A DNA stretch of 64,000 nucleotides from Neorhodopirellula lusitana (GTDB lineage Bacteria; Planctomycetota; Planctomycetia; Pirellulales; Pirellulaceae): assembly GCF_900182915.1 (NCBI RefSeq), contig NZ_FXUG01000014.1:1-64000 (forward strand), given 5' to 3'. Both the position numbers and the translations under genes were made by a program. This document shows positions 22,554-31,972 of the stretch, in pieces. How positions within the stretch are numbered: position 1 is the stretch's first letter; each line of letters starts with the position of its first letter. The notes under the pieces were generated by a model, which did not search any database, was not told where the DNA came from, and saw only the letters and a program-made list of their open reading frames with translations.

Positions 22554-24068
22554 CTAGAGGAGTAGTTCTTTGACGACATGGCCGTGCACGTCGGTCAGTC
22601 GGAAGTGGCGGCCTTGATACTTATAGGTCAGTCGCTCGTGGTCAATTCCCATCTGGTTCATGATGGTCGCATGCAGATCATGCACATGAACTCCGCCGGA
22701 AACCAAGTTGTAACTGTACTCGTCGGTTTCACCGTGCGAGTATCCTGGTCGCACTCCGCCACCCGCCATCCACATTGAAAAGCAGCGTGGGTGGTGATCG
22801 CGGCCGAACGACTCTGGAGTCAGCTTGCCTTGGCAGTAGCTCGTGCGTCCAAACTCGCCGCCCCAAATGACAAGGGTGTCGTCGAGCATGCCACGATTCT
22901 TTAAGTCCTGGACCAAAGCCGCCGACGCCTGATCGGTTTTACGACACGAGTTCTTGATCTGGCCAGCCAAGCCGGAGTGATGATCCCATCCAGGCTGGAA
23001 CAACTGGATGAAACGCACGCCCTTTTCAGCGAGGCGTCTCGCACGCAAACAGTTCGCAGCATAGGTGCCGGGCTTACGCGCATCTTCGCCATACAGTTTG
23101 AAAGTCGATTCAGGCTCATCGTCAATATTCGTGACCTCGGGAATCGACATCTGCATCCGAAACGCCATTTCGTACTGCGAAATCCGGGTTTCTAATTCCG
23201 GATCGCTGGTCCGTTGCAGTTCCATCTGCTGCAGCTTTTGAAGATGGTCCAACGCATTTCGTCGGCTGCCACGACTGACGCCGTCGGGGCTGTTCAAGTA
23301 TAGAACCGCATCCTTCGACGCTCGCAACTCGACACCGTCGTACTTGCCCGGCAGAAATCCGCTGCCCCACAAGCTTGACGCCAAGGGTTGGCCACCACGA
23401 TCCGACGACACCATCACCACATACGCGGGCAGATCTTCGTTCTCGCTACCAAGCCCGAAATGCATCCAAGCGCCCATGCTAGGACGCCCTGGGAATTGAG
23501 ATCCACTTTGCATCATCGTGACGCCGGGGCCATGATTGATCGCTTCGGTGTACGCGGACTTGACGATGCAAAGGTCGTCAGCAATGCCGGCGGTGTGCGG
23601 GATCAAATCGCTCATCCAGGCACCGCTTTCACCGTGCTGGCTGAACTTAAAGGGCGATCCGACAAGCGGCAAGCTGGATTGAAAACCGCTCATCCCGGTC
23701 AAACGCTGTCCCATTCGAACCGATGCGGGAAGCTCTTTTCCGTGATCTTTGTTCAGTCGTGGCTTGTAGTCAAACATGTCCATCTGAGACGGCGCGCCCG
23801 ACTGAAACAGATAGATCACTCGTTTCGCCTTGGGCGGATGATGCAGCTTTTTGATCACCCCGCCCGTTTGCAGCCCATCCAATCTGGCGACATCCGCCGT
23901 CGCACCGCTCGCTTCCGGGTTCAACAGACTGGCCAACGCGATGCCACCCAGTCCTTGACCGAATTGGCTTAAGAAACTGCGGCGGCTTTGGAAAGGTTGT
24001 AGTTCTTCACCAACGCAACGCGGCGAGTCGACAACGTTCACACGGGAATTCGATTGGGGACGGTTCAT
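22554..24068 (-). CDS. DUF1501 protein, Tat-exported sulfatase-fold
   Basis: A 504-residue protein of the DUF1501 family, which has an alkaline-phosphatase/sulfatase-like fold and is nearly always paired with a DUF1549/DUF1553 cytochrome protein in planctomycetes. The N-terminus contains a twin-arginine signal, SRRSFLSQFGQGLGGIALASLL. Family landmarks are KRVIYLFQSGAPSQMDMFDYKP, HHPRCFSMWMAGGGVRPGYSHG and the C-terminal HDLHATIMNQMGIDHERLTYKYQGRHFRL (fragments). Its ATG overlaps the TAA of the upstream cytochrome gene by one base (TAATG), so the pair is translationally coupled. The cofactor and substrate are unknown; a periplasmic role is expected from the Tat signal. Confidence 0.93.
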   Translation of the reverse strand: MNRPQSNSRVNVVDSPRCVGEELQPFQSRRSFLSQFGQGLGGIALASLLNPEASGATADVARLDGLQTGGVIKKLHHPPKAKRVIYLFQSGAPSQMDMFDYKPRLNKDHGKELPASVRMGQRLTGMSGFQSSLPLVGSPFKFSQHGESGAWMSDLIPHTAGIADDLCIVKSAYTEAINHGPGVTMMQSGSQFPGRPSMGAWMHFGLGSENEDLPAYVVMVSSDRGGQPLASSLWGSGFLPGKYDGVELRASKDAVLYLNSPDGVSRGSRRNALDHLQKLQQMELQRTSDPELETRISQYEMAFRMQMSIPEVTNIDDEPESTFKLYGEDARKPGTYAANCLRARRLAEKGVRFIQLFQPGWDHHSGLAGQIKNSCRKTDQASAALVQDLKNRGMLDDTLVIWGGEFGRTSYCQGKLTPESFGRDHHPRCFSMWMAGGGVRPGYSHGETDEYSYNLVSGGVHVHDLHATIMNQMGIDHERLTYKYQGRHFRLTDVHGHVVKELLL

Positions 24069-27000
24069 TATTGATTCCTCACGGATTGGTCGAGGTTCAT
24101 CATTGTGTTAATCAACACGGTGGTGGCAGCCAGAAAGTCAGCGGGAACCGCATCGGAGATCGGCAAGTCACCCACCGACAACAGCTTTTTGGCATCGTCA
24201 AGATTTTCTGCAAAGTGCGTCAGTTGGTCTTGGTGCAACTGTTTAAGCACCGCTAATTCTTCAGAGGTTGGATGACGACTGGTCAACAGGCGGAAACCAT
24301 TGACCGCTATGACCTCGGCGTCCTGGCCATGTTCGTGGATAAGACGCAAGGCCGTTGCTCGAGCGGTTTCGATGAACTGAGTACCATTGAGCAATACCAA
24401 CGCTTGCAAAGGCGAAGCGACGATCTCGCGGCGTAAACGACACACTTCTCGTTTGTTTGCATTCAGCGCGATCATCACGGGTGCAGGCGAGGTGCGTTTC
24501 CAGAAGGTGTAGAGACTGCGTCGATAGAGTGCTTCTTCCTTGTCCACGCTCATCGGCGTGTATGCGAGCGCGATATCGTACGGCTTCACTGGGGGACCAC
24601 CGACTTTGGATACCAACAAACCACTCACCGCCAACGCACTGTCACGCACCATTTCGGCGGACAAGCGTTGGCTGGGACCGCGTGCCCACAATCGATTGTC
24701 AGGGTCTCTGTCGCGAACCTGCGGTGTCACCACCGAAGCTTGACGGTAAGTCGACGACAATGCGATTTGCCGCAACAGACGCCGAACATTCCAGTCGTGA
24801 TCCATCATGTCGCGGGCCAACCAATCCAACAAATCGGGATGCGTCGGGGTTTCTCCCTGCAGCCCAAAATCTTCCGGTGTACGCACCAGTCCCTGGCCGA
24901 ACATCAACTGCCAGTAGCGATTCACGACTACCCGAGAGGTCAACGGATGTTCGTCAGTCAATAACCAGCGTGCCAAGCCGAGGCGGTTTCGAGGTTGATC
25001 GTCCGGGAACGGTGGCAGGAAATCGGGTGTGTCGGCGGTTACTTCTTCGCCGTGACTGTCATAGACGCCGCGAGTGAGAATGTATGCCTTCCGAGGTGTT
25101 TCCTGTTCACGCATGATGGTAATCGCATCGGTGCTATCCATCGTCTTGTTCCATCCCGCTCGTGCTTTGCCAATGGCGTCACGCAGAGTTGCGGCATGGG
25201 CATCCACGGCTAGCAACCAATACTCGTGCAACAGTTCGGTCTCGGATGCAGTCAGTTGATCGGCCGGTTTGGTAAGAATTTCGACGACAGTGGGCCCGCC
25301 AGCAAGTTGCTGAACTTCGATTTGCGAAAGCTGGCGATCGAAACCGCGGAACTCATCCACGCTGCCGTCCTTGAAACCGCGGTCGCGATAACGCGATCCA
25401 ATTGCGAAATCGTTATAACCACCGTTCCACTTGGCGATTGAACGCGTCAGCGAGTCTTGCACGATATGGGTGTGAGCGGGCTTTCCGTCGATGAACAATT
25501 GCAAACCGGATGCTTTACTCGATCCGTCATAGGTCAGTGAAACATGTTGCCATTCGTTTTGTTTTAACACGTTGTCGGTTTCGATCGCGATCGCGTTTCC
25601 AGGCCAGAAATGAACCAATCGAGCGGTCAATTTGCCGCCAAGTTTGGTCAGCTCGTAGCCCACACTTCCGGCGTCATCCCAACCTCGAGAGCGACGAAGA
25701 ATCACGCCGCGTTCGGTTAACTCTTCCGGCCGAATCCAGATCGAATAGCTGAACGGATCATGGCGATGGAAGCGTCCGATTCCGGGCAACACCACGGCAT
25801 CATCGCCGGTTAGCCGCAGTCCGTTTCCTTTCACCCCGTCGACAATCTGGTTGTCATTGAGAGTGAACGCGATCTTATTCCCGGCGACATCGTTTCGCAT
25901 GACGCGGAACTTTTCCGCTTCCGACTTTCGCGGCTTCTTGCCGGTTTCGTCTTGCAATTCGACGTCTTCGCCCGGAACCTGCATCTCTTCAAACGAAAGA
26001 CTCGCCACCATGCCTGGCAGGTCGTGTCTTGCACTGTCCTCTTGTTGCGCCGAAACGCTCGTATTGTCATCGTTTCCCGAAACTTGCCCAGCCAGCCAAC
26101 TCGCGAACTCTGTTAAGCTTTCCCGCGTGTAGGCAATGTATTGTTTGCCAGCGTTCGTGATCGCGGTCGCAAAGCGATCCAATTCCGCCTGCTGTGCGGC
26201 GGTCGGTAGCGGCATTGCTGGCGTCGGTGTGGCGGACGTGAAGTAGGAGATCAAACCACGTTCGTCAACATTCGCGAAGAACGAACTGACCTCGTAGTAT
26301 TCCTTGGTCTTGATGGGGTCGTACTTGTGGTCGTGGCACCGGGCGCACTCCATGGTCAGTCCCATGAAAGCCGCCGAGAACGTATGGGCACGGTCGGACA
26401 CATTCTCGACTCGGAATTCCTCGATCGCAACACCGCCTTCCTTCTTGTGCGAATGCAATCGATTGAACGTCGTCGCCAAAATCTGGTCGCGAGTGGGCGC
26501 GTCCAACAAATCACCCGCTAGTTGTTCGGTGACAAACTGGTCGTACGGCATGTTTGACTTGAACGCTTGGACGACCCAGTCACGGTACGGCCAAACGTAA
26601 CGTTCGTCGTCACGTTGGTAGCCAAACGAATCGGAGTATCTGGCCACATCCAGCCATTCGCTGGTCAGTCTTTCCGCACAAGCGTCGCTGGCCAGCAACC
26701 GGTCTACGACTTTGGCATAGGCATCACCCGAAGTGTCAGCCAAAAACGCGTCGAGTTCTTCCAGGGTAGGCGGCAAACCGGTCAGGTCAAACGTCACTCG
26801 GCGGAGCCAGACCTCACGGCTTGCGGGCGGGTTCGGGGCGACTTCAGCCTCGGTTGCCGTCTTCAAAATGAATTGATCGATCGGGCTTTGTGCCCACTCC
26901 GATTCGGTCGCGGGAACCGAGATTTCAGAGGGAACGGATTCAAAGGCCCAGTGGCCCTCGAAGTCGGCTCCCTGCTGAATCCACTGGCCCAAGATTCGCT

Positions 27001-27472
27001 TTTCATCCTCGGTCAGTTGACGAACCGCGTCGGCTGGCGGCATCACCGAATCATCGTCGGCGTCTGCATGGATTCGTACAATTAACTCACTCTCGCTGGG
27101 GTCCCCAGGCACGATGCCAGCGTAACCACCCAAATCAGCGAGCGCGTTCGCGGCGGTGTCGAGTCGGAAGTCAGAATCCTGGTTGTCCGAGTCTGGACCA
27201 TGACAGTGAAAGCACTTGTCGGTCAGGATGGGCCGCACCGTTTCACTGAAAGAAACCTCCTTCGCGTTCTCCTCGCTAGCAGCATGCTTGGCGTTTTCGG
27301 AATCGCCGTTTGCGGATGTACCTTCCGCGGCATCGTGAACATCAACCGATGCTGATGGTTTGTCCGCTGATGCAGCAACGGTATATGCAGCACCGTTTTC
27401 CGCAGCACTTGGAATCGCCACGACCGCCCAAACGATGCCTAGGAACAGGACCAGGGGCACAACGTTCTTCAT
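24068..27472 (-). CDS. Planctomycete cytochrome-c protein (PSCyt1-DUF1549-LamG-DUF1553)
   Basis: From ATG 27472 the product has 1134 residues and a signal peptide (NVVPLVLFLGIVWAVVA). A frame opens 63 codons earlier at 27661, but GGAG lies 9 bases before ATG 27472 and the signal follows directly, so I use it. Order of domains: PSCyt1 with a haem site CFHCHG (DKCFHCHGPDSD), closing with VMPPADAVRQLTEDEK and WIQQGADFEGHWAFE; DUF1549 (LDVARYSDSFGYQRDDERYVWPYRDW, then ECARCHDHKYDPI, a second CxxCH); a LamG/concanavalin-like domain in the middle (HRHDPFSYSIWIRPEEL); and DUF1553 (WLLTDEHPLTSRVVVNRYWQLMFGQGLVRTPEDFG fragments, RRSLYTFWKRTSPAP, RREIVASPLQALVLLNG). It is coupled to the DUF1501 gene. 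Such pairs are inferred to oxidise or remove unknown substrates in the periplasm; no function is proven. Confidence 0.93.
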   Translation of the reverse strand: MKNVVPLVLFLGIVWAVVAIPSAAENGAAYTVAASADKPSASVDVHDAAEGTSANGDSENAKHAASEENAKEVSFSETVRPILTDKCFHCHGPDSDNQDSDFRLDTAANALADLGGYAGIVPGDPSESELIVRIHADADDDSVMPPADAVRQLTEDEKRILGQWIQQGADFEGHWAFESVPSEISVPATESEWAQSPIDQFILKTATEAEVAPNPPASREVWLRRVTFDLTGLPPTLEELDAFLADTSGDAYAKVVDRLLASDACAERLTSEWLDVARYSDSFGYQRDDERYVWPYRDWVVQAFKSNMPYDQFVTEQLAGDLLDAPTRDQILATTFNRLHSHKKEGGVAIEEFRVENVSDRAHTFSAAFMGLTMECARCHDHKYDPIKTKEYYEVSSFFANVDERGLISYFTSATPTPAMPLPTAAQQAELDRFATAITNAGKQYIAYTRESLTEFASWLAGQVSGNDDNTSVSAQQEDSARHDLPGMVASLSFEEMQVPGEDVELQDETGKKPRKSEAEKFRVMRNDVAGNKIAFTLNDNQIVDGVKGNGLRLTGDDAVVLPGIGRFHRHDPFSYSIWIRPEELTERGVILRRSRGWDDAGSVGYELTKLGGKLTARLVHFWPGNAIAIETDNVLKQNEWQHVSLTYDGSSKASGLQLFIDGKPAHTHIVQDSLTRSIAKWNGGYNDFAIGSRYRDRGFKDGSVDEFRGFDRQLSQIEVQQLAGGPTVVEILTKPADQLTASETELLHEYWLLAVDAHAATLRDAIGKARAGWNKTMDSTDAITIMREQETPRKAYILTRGVYDSHGEEVTADTPDFLPPFPDDQPRNRLGLARWLLTDEHPLTSRVVVNRYWQLMFGQGLVRTPEDFGLQGETPTHPDLLDWLARDMMDHDWNVRRLLRQIALSSTYRQASVVTPQVRDRDPDNRLWARGPSQRLSAEMVRDSALAVSGLLVSKVGGPPVKPYDIALAYTPMSVDKEEALYRRSLYTFWKRTSPAPVMIALNANKREVCRLRREIVASPLQALVLLNGTQFIETARATALRLIHEHGQDAEVIAVNGFRLLTSRHPTSEELAVLKQLHQDQLTHFAENLDDAKKLLSVGDLPISDAVPADFLAATTVLINTMMNLDQSVRNQ

Positions 27473-27865
27473 AGCGACTTTCTCCATCGACGGCTGTCCG
27501 CTTTCGAATCGGGGATTCCAGTGAACCGATGAGCACGAGGCTGATCGATTCGTCCCGGTTTCGTCGACGTTGTCCATTCCAGGACGTTGCGATTGAGAGT
27601 GCAGGGAAGGCAGGAGCACTCGCCGGGAAAAAGGTGGGTTACTACTACACTGCCGCTGCACGCCAAATCAGCCGATAATTCGAACACAAACCAGGCAAGC
27701 AAACTGTTAACAATAAGCAATGGAGGCCAGTCTAGATCTGTTGCCCGCTCTGGTCAATGCTGCATTCGTCTCCTTAGTTCGCCCCAGAAGGGGCGAGCGG
27801 GTCCCGTCTAGCTGCTCGGAACGCAGCCGTGTTGAAGTGTGGTGGCGTCCACCGGGGAGCGAGGC

Positions 27866-29605
27866 TTAGTTTTTGGCCGCCTTCTTTTTCCCCGTGCCAG
27901 GATTGCCCGGACGGGAGTTGCCTTTGTTCTTCTTGCCCGTATTCGACTTCCCAGCGTTCGACTTCCCCCCGTTTTGGGACCCCTTCATCGATTGCACGGC
28001 ACGGCGTTTACCGTACTTGTTCATCCAGGCGTGAGTTTCCATCAATTCACCGCTCTCCAGTCGATCCCATAATTCGGGAGCGTGTTCTTTCACACCCTCG
28101 ACCGCTCGCTCAGCCGCCAACCCTATCTCGGGATGACGGTTCCCCAAGTCGGCGAGGCCCTGGTCTGCATGCGTGGTTTGCCAGTCCGCTTCCATCCCTC
28201 GCATCTCCTGGAGCACCGATTCGTATTCTGGGTTCGACGCTAAGTTGTTGAGTTGGTCGGGATCCTTGGTCAGGTCGTACAGTTCCTCTTCCGGTTTGGA
28301 ATCAGCCATGAACGTTAACTCGTTCGCGGTCAGCTTGCCCTCCGCCTTCAACCGTCGCATCACGTGCTGGGCCGGACGATTGATTTCCAGATACGCTTGG
28401 CTGGTCAGCCACGGAACCTCCGGCATGTGGTTCTTGATGTAGGTGAACTTCTTTGTCGTCACACTTCGCGAGCACTCGTCGATCTCGTCCCAAATGTCCC
28501 GAGCCGAACGCACGTACTGGCGATATTCGGGATTCTCCACGCCCAGGATGGGACGCCCCGTCAAGTAGTCGGGCAGTTCCGCACCGGCCAACTTCAAGAC
28601 CGACGCGGAAATGTCAGTCGTCATCACCAGCTCGTCGATCACGCTTCCTGGTTCCACCCGCCCGGGAGCCCAAACGATCATCGGAACATGAATCCCTGAC
28701 TCATGCAAATAGCCCTTGCCTCGCAAATTGCAGCGTCCGTTGTCGGCGATGAAGATGACCACGGTGTTGTTTTCGAGTCCCTCATCCTTGACCCTTTTCA
28801 AGATCATGCCGACCTCGTTATCCATGTATTCCACGGTGTCCAGGTACACCGCCCAGTCGTAGCGAATCTCCGGCGTGTCGGCGAACCAAGGTGGTAGCTT
28901 CACGTCGTCGACACTGACAGGATGCTTTGATTCCTGACGCACCTGATTCCACCAATCGCCACGGTGCGTGACCACACATTGAATCTGGTTGAAGAAGGGC
29001 TGATCTGCGGCGGTGAAATCATTCTGCTTGTCAAACAAACCGAACTTCTTGACTCCATCGTAAGGCCCAATCGGCCGGTGCTTGAAGTTGCAGTCAGTCT
29101 TGCGACCCTTCCCCATGACTAGATTGCTACCCAGGATGCAGGTGTAGCCGGCGTCGCGAAGGAAGCTGGTGATCGGTTTATACGGAGCGACGAGCGGCAG
29201 GTCGCGGTTACTGCGATGGTGGTGAGCGTTGATCAAGGTTTGATGGACGCCTGTCATCATCGATGATCGATTCGGCGAGCAAATGGGATTGGCACAATAC
29301 GTTCGATTGTAAATCGCCCCTTCCTTCGCCATCTGGTTGAGGTTCGGCGTTTTGACTCCGGCTTGCCCATAGCATTCCAGATCCAGTCCCATGTCTTCGG
29401 CCATGATCCAAATGATGTTCGGCGGCAACGGTCCCGTGGCAGCCTCAGTGGCCGATTCGGAATCGTCGCCGTTGGCTGCACCGGTACTTACCATCGTCGC
29501 GATCAGCGTCGCCGCGACAAACAGGCGTTGAGCACCAAGTCGGAACAGACCGCTGAAGACAGGGGGTAATTGGCATCGCAGCATAGAGGTACCTGGAATC
29601 ATCAT
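27866..29605 (-). CDS. Secreted sulfatase with Lys/Gly-rich tail
   Basis: A 579-residue FGly-dependent sulfatase. It has a signal peptide (core LFVAATLIATMVSTGAA), the metal-binding NIIWIMAEDMGLD, and the formylglycine motif C109-S-P-N-R113 in NPICSPNRSSMMTG. Further family marks are VIFIADNGRC with the second metal site and a C-terminal E-E-L-Y-D-L-T-K-D-P-D-Q-L-N-N. The last 40 residues are a repetitive Lys/Gly/Asn tail (GKSNAGKSNTGKKNKG), possibly binding anionic polysaccharide. The enzyme probably removes sulfate esters from a marine glycan outside the cytoplasm; it needs a FGly-generating enzyme or anaerobic maturase that is not in this window. ATG 29584 is an alternative start. It stands alone between the cytochrome gene (204 bases from its stop) and the discoidin histidine kinase. 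Confidence 0.9.
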   Translation of the reverse strand: MMIPGTSMLRCQLPPVFSGLFRLGAQRLFVAATLIATMVSTGAANGDDSESATEAATGPLPPNIIWIMAEDMGLDLECYGQAGVKTPNLNQMAKEGAIYNRTYCANPICSPNRSSMMTGVHQTLINAHHHRSNRDLPLVAPYKPITSFLRDAGYTCILGSNLVMGKGRKTDCNFKHRPIGPYDGVKKFGLFDKQNDFTAADQPFFNQIQCVVTHRGDWWNQVRQESKHPVSVDDVKLPPWFADTPEIRYDWAVYLDTVEYMDNEVGMILKRVKDEGLENNTVVIFIADNGRCNLRGKGYLHESGIHVPMIVWAPGRVEPGSVIDELVMTTDISASVLKLAGAELPDYLTGRPILGVENPEYRQYVRSARDIWDEIDECSRSVTTKKFTYIKNHMPEVPWLTSQAYLEINRPAQHVMRRLKAEGKLTANELTFMADSKPEEELYDLTKDPDQLNNLASNPEYESVLQEMRGMEADWQTTHADQGLADLGNRHPEIGLAAERAVEGVKEHAPELWDRLESGELMETHAWMNKYGKRRAVQSMKGSQNGGKSNAGKSNTGKKNKGNSRPGNPGTGKKKAAKN

Positions 29606-29741
29606 TGTGGGGAAAGGGGTTGGCTATCAATCGAAAGGTACGACTGAATGCCGCCGTCGTTACGGGCCATCAACCAGTTTTGGTCTGTCGATTCAAACAT
29701 CAAGAACGTAAGCCAAGAGTTCATGCTTTGCAAGAAAACGT

Positions 29742-29797
29742 CTGACTTCGTTCCGCGACTCTGACTTCATTCCGCGACTCTGACTTCATTCCGCGAC
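29742..29797. repeat. Three tandem copies of a 19-base unit
   Basis: CTGACTTCGTTCCGCGACT is repeated three times (29742-29760, 29761-29779, 29780 onward), with one G/A change and a diverged last end. It lies between the kinase and sulfatase genes. Confidence 0.85.
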
Positions 29798-29829
29798 AAT
29801 GCGGTCCGGGATCAGGCCGGCAGGACGTT

Positions 29830-31890
29830 TCAGGGCAGCACCATCGTTAGCCGAGTCCCTTTGCCCGGTTCGGAATCGATGGTCAACTTGCCACCAATCT
29901 TGGACATCCGGCTGGTCATGCTTTCCAGTCCCATGCCGCGGGACACCATGCGGCTTTCCCATGCAGCGGTATCGAACCCAACTCCGTTGTCTTCCACCTG
30001 GATCCAGGATTGTTGGCGATCTTTCTTGGCCAGCACGTGGACCTGAGTGGCTTGGGAACTGCGAGCGATATTGGCGAACATCGCCTTAAAAACCAAGACG
30101 ACTTCTCTTTGAGTGGCTTCGTCCGGTTGGCTGTCTTCAAACGAGCCGTCGATGTCGTAAGAGACCTCAACGCCGGTCAGCATTCGGTCGGCGATCGCCT
30201 TCAATTGGGTCGGTAACGTTTGGTCGCTGCGTCTGGGGCCGCCTAGCAACCAGAGCGTTTCCTGCATCGCCTCGGTGCATTCTCCCGCAAGAGCACGCAC
30301 CGATCGCCAATCCTCTTGCGACTCGGGATCCACCTGGATCGCTTCGCCGACTTCTCCGATTCGCGAGATCGCGGCAAGGTTGCTTCCGATTTCGTCGTGC
30401 AAGTCTTGAGCGAGTCGCATGCGAAACTCGGCCCGCTGCCGCCGACGCTCTCGACTTGATCGCCAAGCCATCCAGGTGACAACCAAACAAGCGAGCGTCA
30501 CCACGGCGGCAGCCAACCAAATCGCTCTGCGAAATGCGATCCCTCGGAAGCGTTCTATCCTGCTGGCCGCGATCGCTGAATCACGACGAAGCGTTCGCGC
30601 CGTCTTCCAGCGTTCCGCCCAATCGCTGAGCGTGACGATACGCCCATAGCTTGCGTCCCCGTCCACCAGCAAACCTAGCGGACGCTCTGACATTACGTCC
30701 TTCGCAATCATCGGTTTTCCAGCCGCTAAGTTTTTACCATCCTTTAGCAACTGGATTTCAGCGAACCCGACTTTGTTCGTAGTGCGACGAGCTCCCATGT
30801 CGCTGACCAAGCGATAGTGCTGAAACGGCATCGCCTCCGACCCAGAGTCCGTCGTCAAAGGAATGAAAACGGGGTTATTACCAGGGTTCGGAAACTCGTC
30901 CTCCGTCCGATAAAGAACCGTCCCCTCTTCGAAGGAAGGATCGTCGGAACCTTCCACACGAAACCGCAACGGAAAACCGTACCCCGGATAGTCAGCCCCT
31001 TGTCTCGCATGCACGGGGAACAATCGCATGGCATCAACCGTCTGCGACGCACCGAGGTCCACCTGGAACCATTGCTCCGCATCCTTGTTCGCCGAAACAC
31101 AAAACACTCCGTCGAAACGCGGTAAATCTTCGTCCACGCTTGCCGGGATGATAGGCGGCCCCAACGGCGTCCGGCCATCGACCAAGTAGGTTGGGTCCCA
31201 AACGGGTGCCAACGAACTGGAATGGGGCATCGTGACCGACGCGCCGAGAGCCACGTTTTGGTCACCATGAATCAACATGATTTCAGACAACGCGAAGGTC
31301 CACCGATCCGTCGCCTTATTCAGACCGGTCACCGTCACCCGTATGTATCTCGCTCGAGTCTCGGGCGCATCAATCACGACGGGGTATGGGCTGGTCGTAT
31401 CGAGACGTTGCGGCTTGGACGGTGCCCCGGGGACTCCCGAATCGTAGATCAGCTCAAAGTCTTGAAAGTGCTCGTTAGCGGAAACATCCACGCGAAATCG
31501 CTTCGGAAAAGCGTACGGCTCCTGCTCCTCTTCCGCGACACCGATGACAACCGGCACAATCATGATTTGATCGAAAGATCGCTTCTTACCCAGGTCCAGT
31601 TGAACCCATGGAGCTTGCGGCGGCGGGGAGACCGACATCAGCAACTGAGCTCCGACCTGCGGCGCGGTTTGACGCAACCGCAGCGGTCCAAGCTGATCAA
31701 ATTTCAACTGCGACTGTTTGTGCAGTGATTCAGCAGCACGCAGTTCGGGTGAAAGCAACGTGAGTCCATCGGCGTGCGATATCAAACCGCTCGTCCCCGC
31801 CCACAAGCCAACCAATGTCAAAACGAGCTTCACGCTAAGACGAGATTGGCGGCTGGGCGTGAGTTCGAATGGAGGCATCGGTTTTCGCAA
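29830..31890 (-). CDS. Sensor histidine kinase with extracellular discoidin (F5/8C) domains
   Basis: A 686-residue membrane kinase of unusual make-up. An N-terminal signal/membrane segment (residues 19-37) is followed by two discoidin-like domains facing outside: about 45-210 (PWVQLDLGKKRSFDQIMIVPV ... RARYIRVTVTGL) and 211-385 (WFQVDLGASQTVDAMRLFPV ... HYRLVSD), plus the start of a third-type segment (KNLAAGKPMIAKDVMSE). A membrane helix lies at 455-476. Inside are a HisKA_3 dimerisation domain with H498 in AQDLHDEIGSNLAAI and a HATPase domain with an N-box (FANIARSS), VEDNGVGFD and SRGMGLESMTSRM. This is the NarX/LiaS type, which pairs with LuxR-type regulators; none is adjacent. Discoidin domains usually bind carbohydrate, so it may sense extracellular sugars near the sulfatase and DUF1080 genes. 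Confidence 0.88.
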   Translation of the reverse strand: MRKPMPPFELTPSRQSRLSVKLVLTLVGLWAGTSGLISHADGLTLLSPELRAAESLHKQSQLKFDQLGPLRLRQTAPQVGAQLLMSVSPPPQAPWVQLDLGKKRSFDQIMIVPVVIGVAEEEQEPYAFPKRFRVDVSANEHFQDFELIYDSGVPGAPSKPQRLDTTSPYPVVIDAPETRARYIRVTVTGLNKATDRWTFALSEIMLIHGDQNVALGASVTMPHSSSLAPVWDPTYLVDGRTPLGPPIIPASVDEDLPRFDGVFCVSANKDAEQWFQVDLGASQTVDAMRLFPVHARQGADYPGYGFPLRFRVEGSDDPSFEEGTVLYRTEDEFPNPGNNPVFIPLTTDSGSEAMPFQHYRLVSDMGARRTTNKVGFAEIQLLKDGKNLAAGKPMIAKDVMSERPLGLLVDGDASYGRIVTLSDWAERWKTARTLRRDSAIAASRIERFRGIAFRRAIWLAAAVVTLACLVVTWMAWRSSRERRRQRAEFRMRLAQDLHDEIGSNLAAISRIGEVGEAIQVDPESQEDWRSVRALAGECTEAMQETLWLLGGPRRSDQTLPTQLKAIADRMLTGVEVSYDIDGSFEDSQPDEATQREVVLVFKAMFANIARSSQATQVHVLAKKDRQQSWIQVEDNGVGFDTAAWESRMVSRGMGLESMTSRMSKIGGKLTIDSEPGKGTRLTMVLP

Positions 31891-31972
31891 TGGAAACGGT
31901 CGAAGGCTACATCATAGTCGGTCACCACTGGCAACCCAGCGGGCAACGAAGTGCCTTTCGACTCGACCCGAA

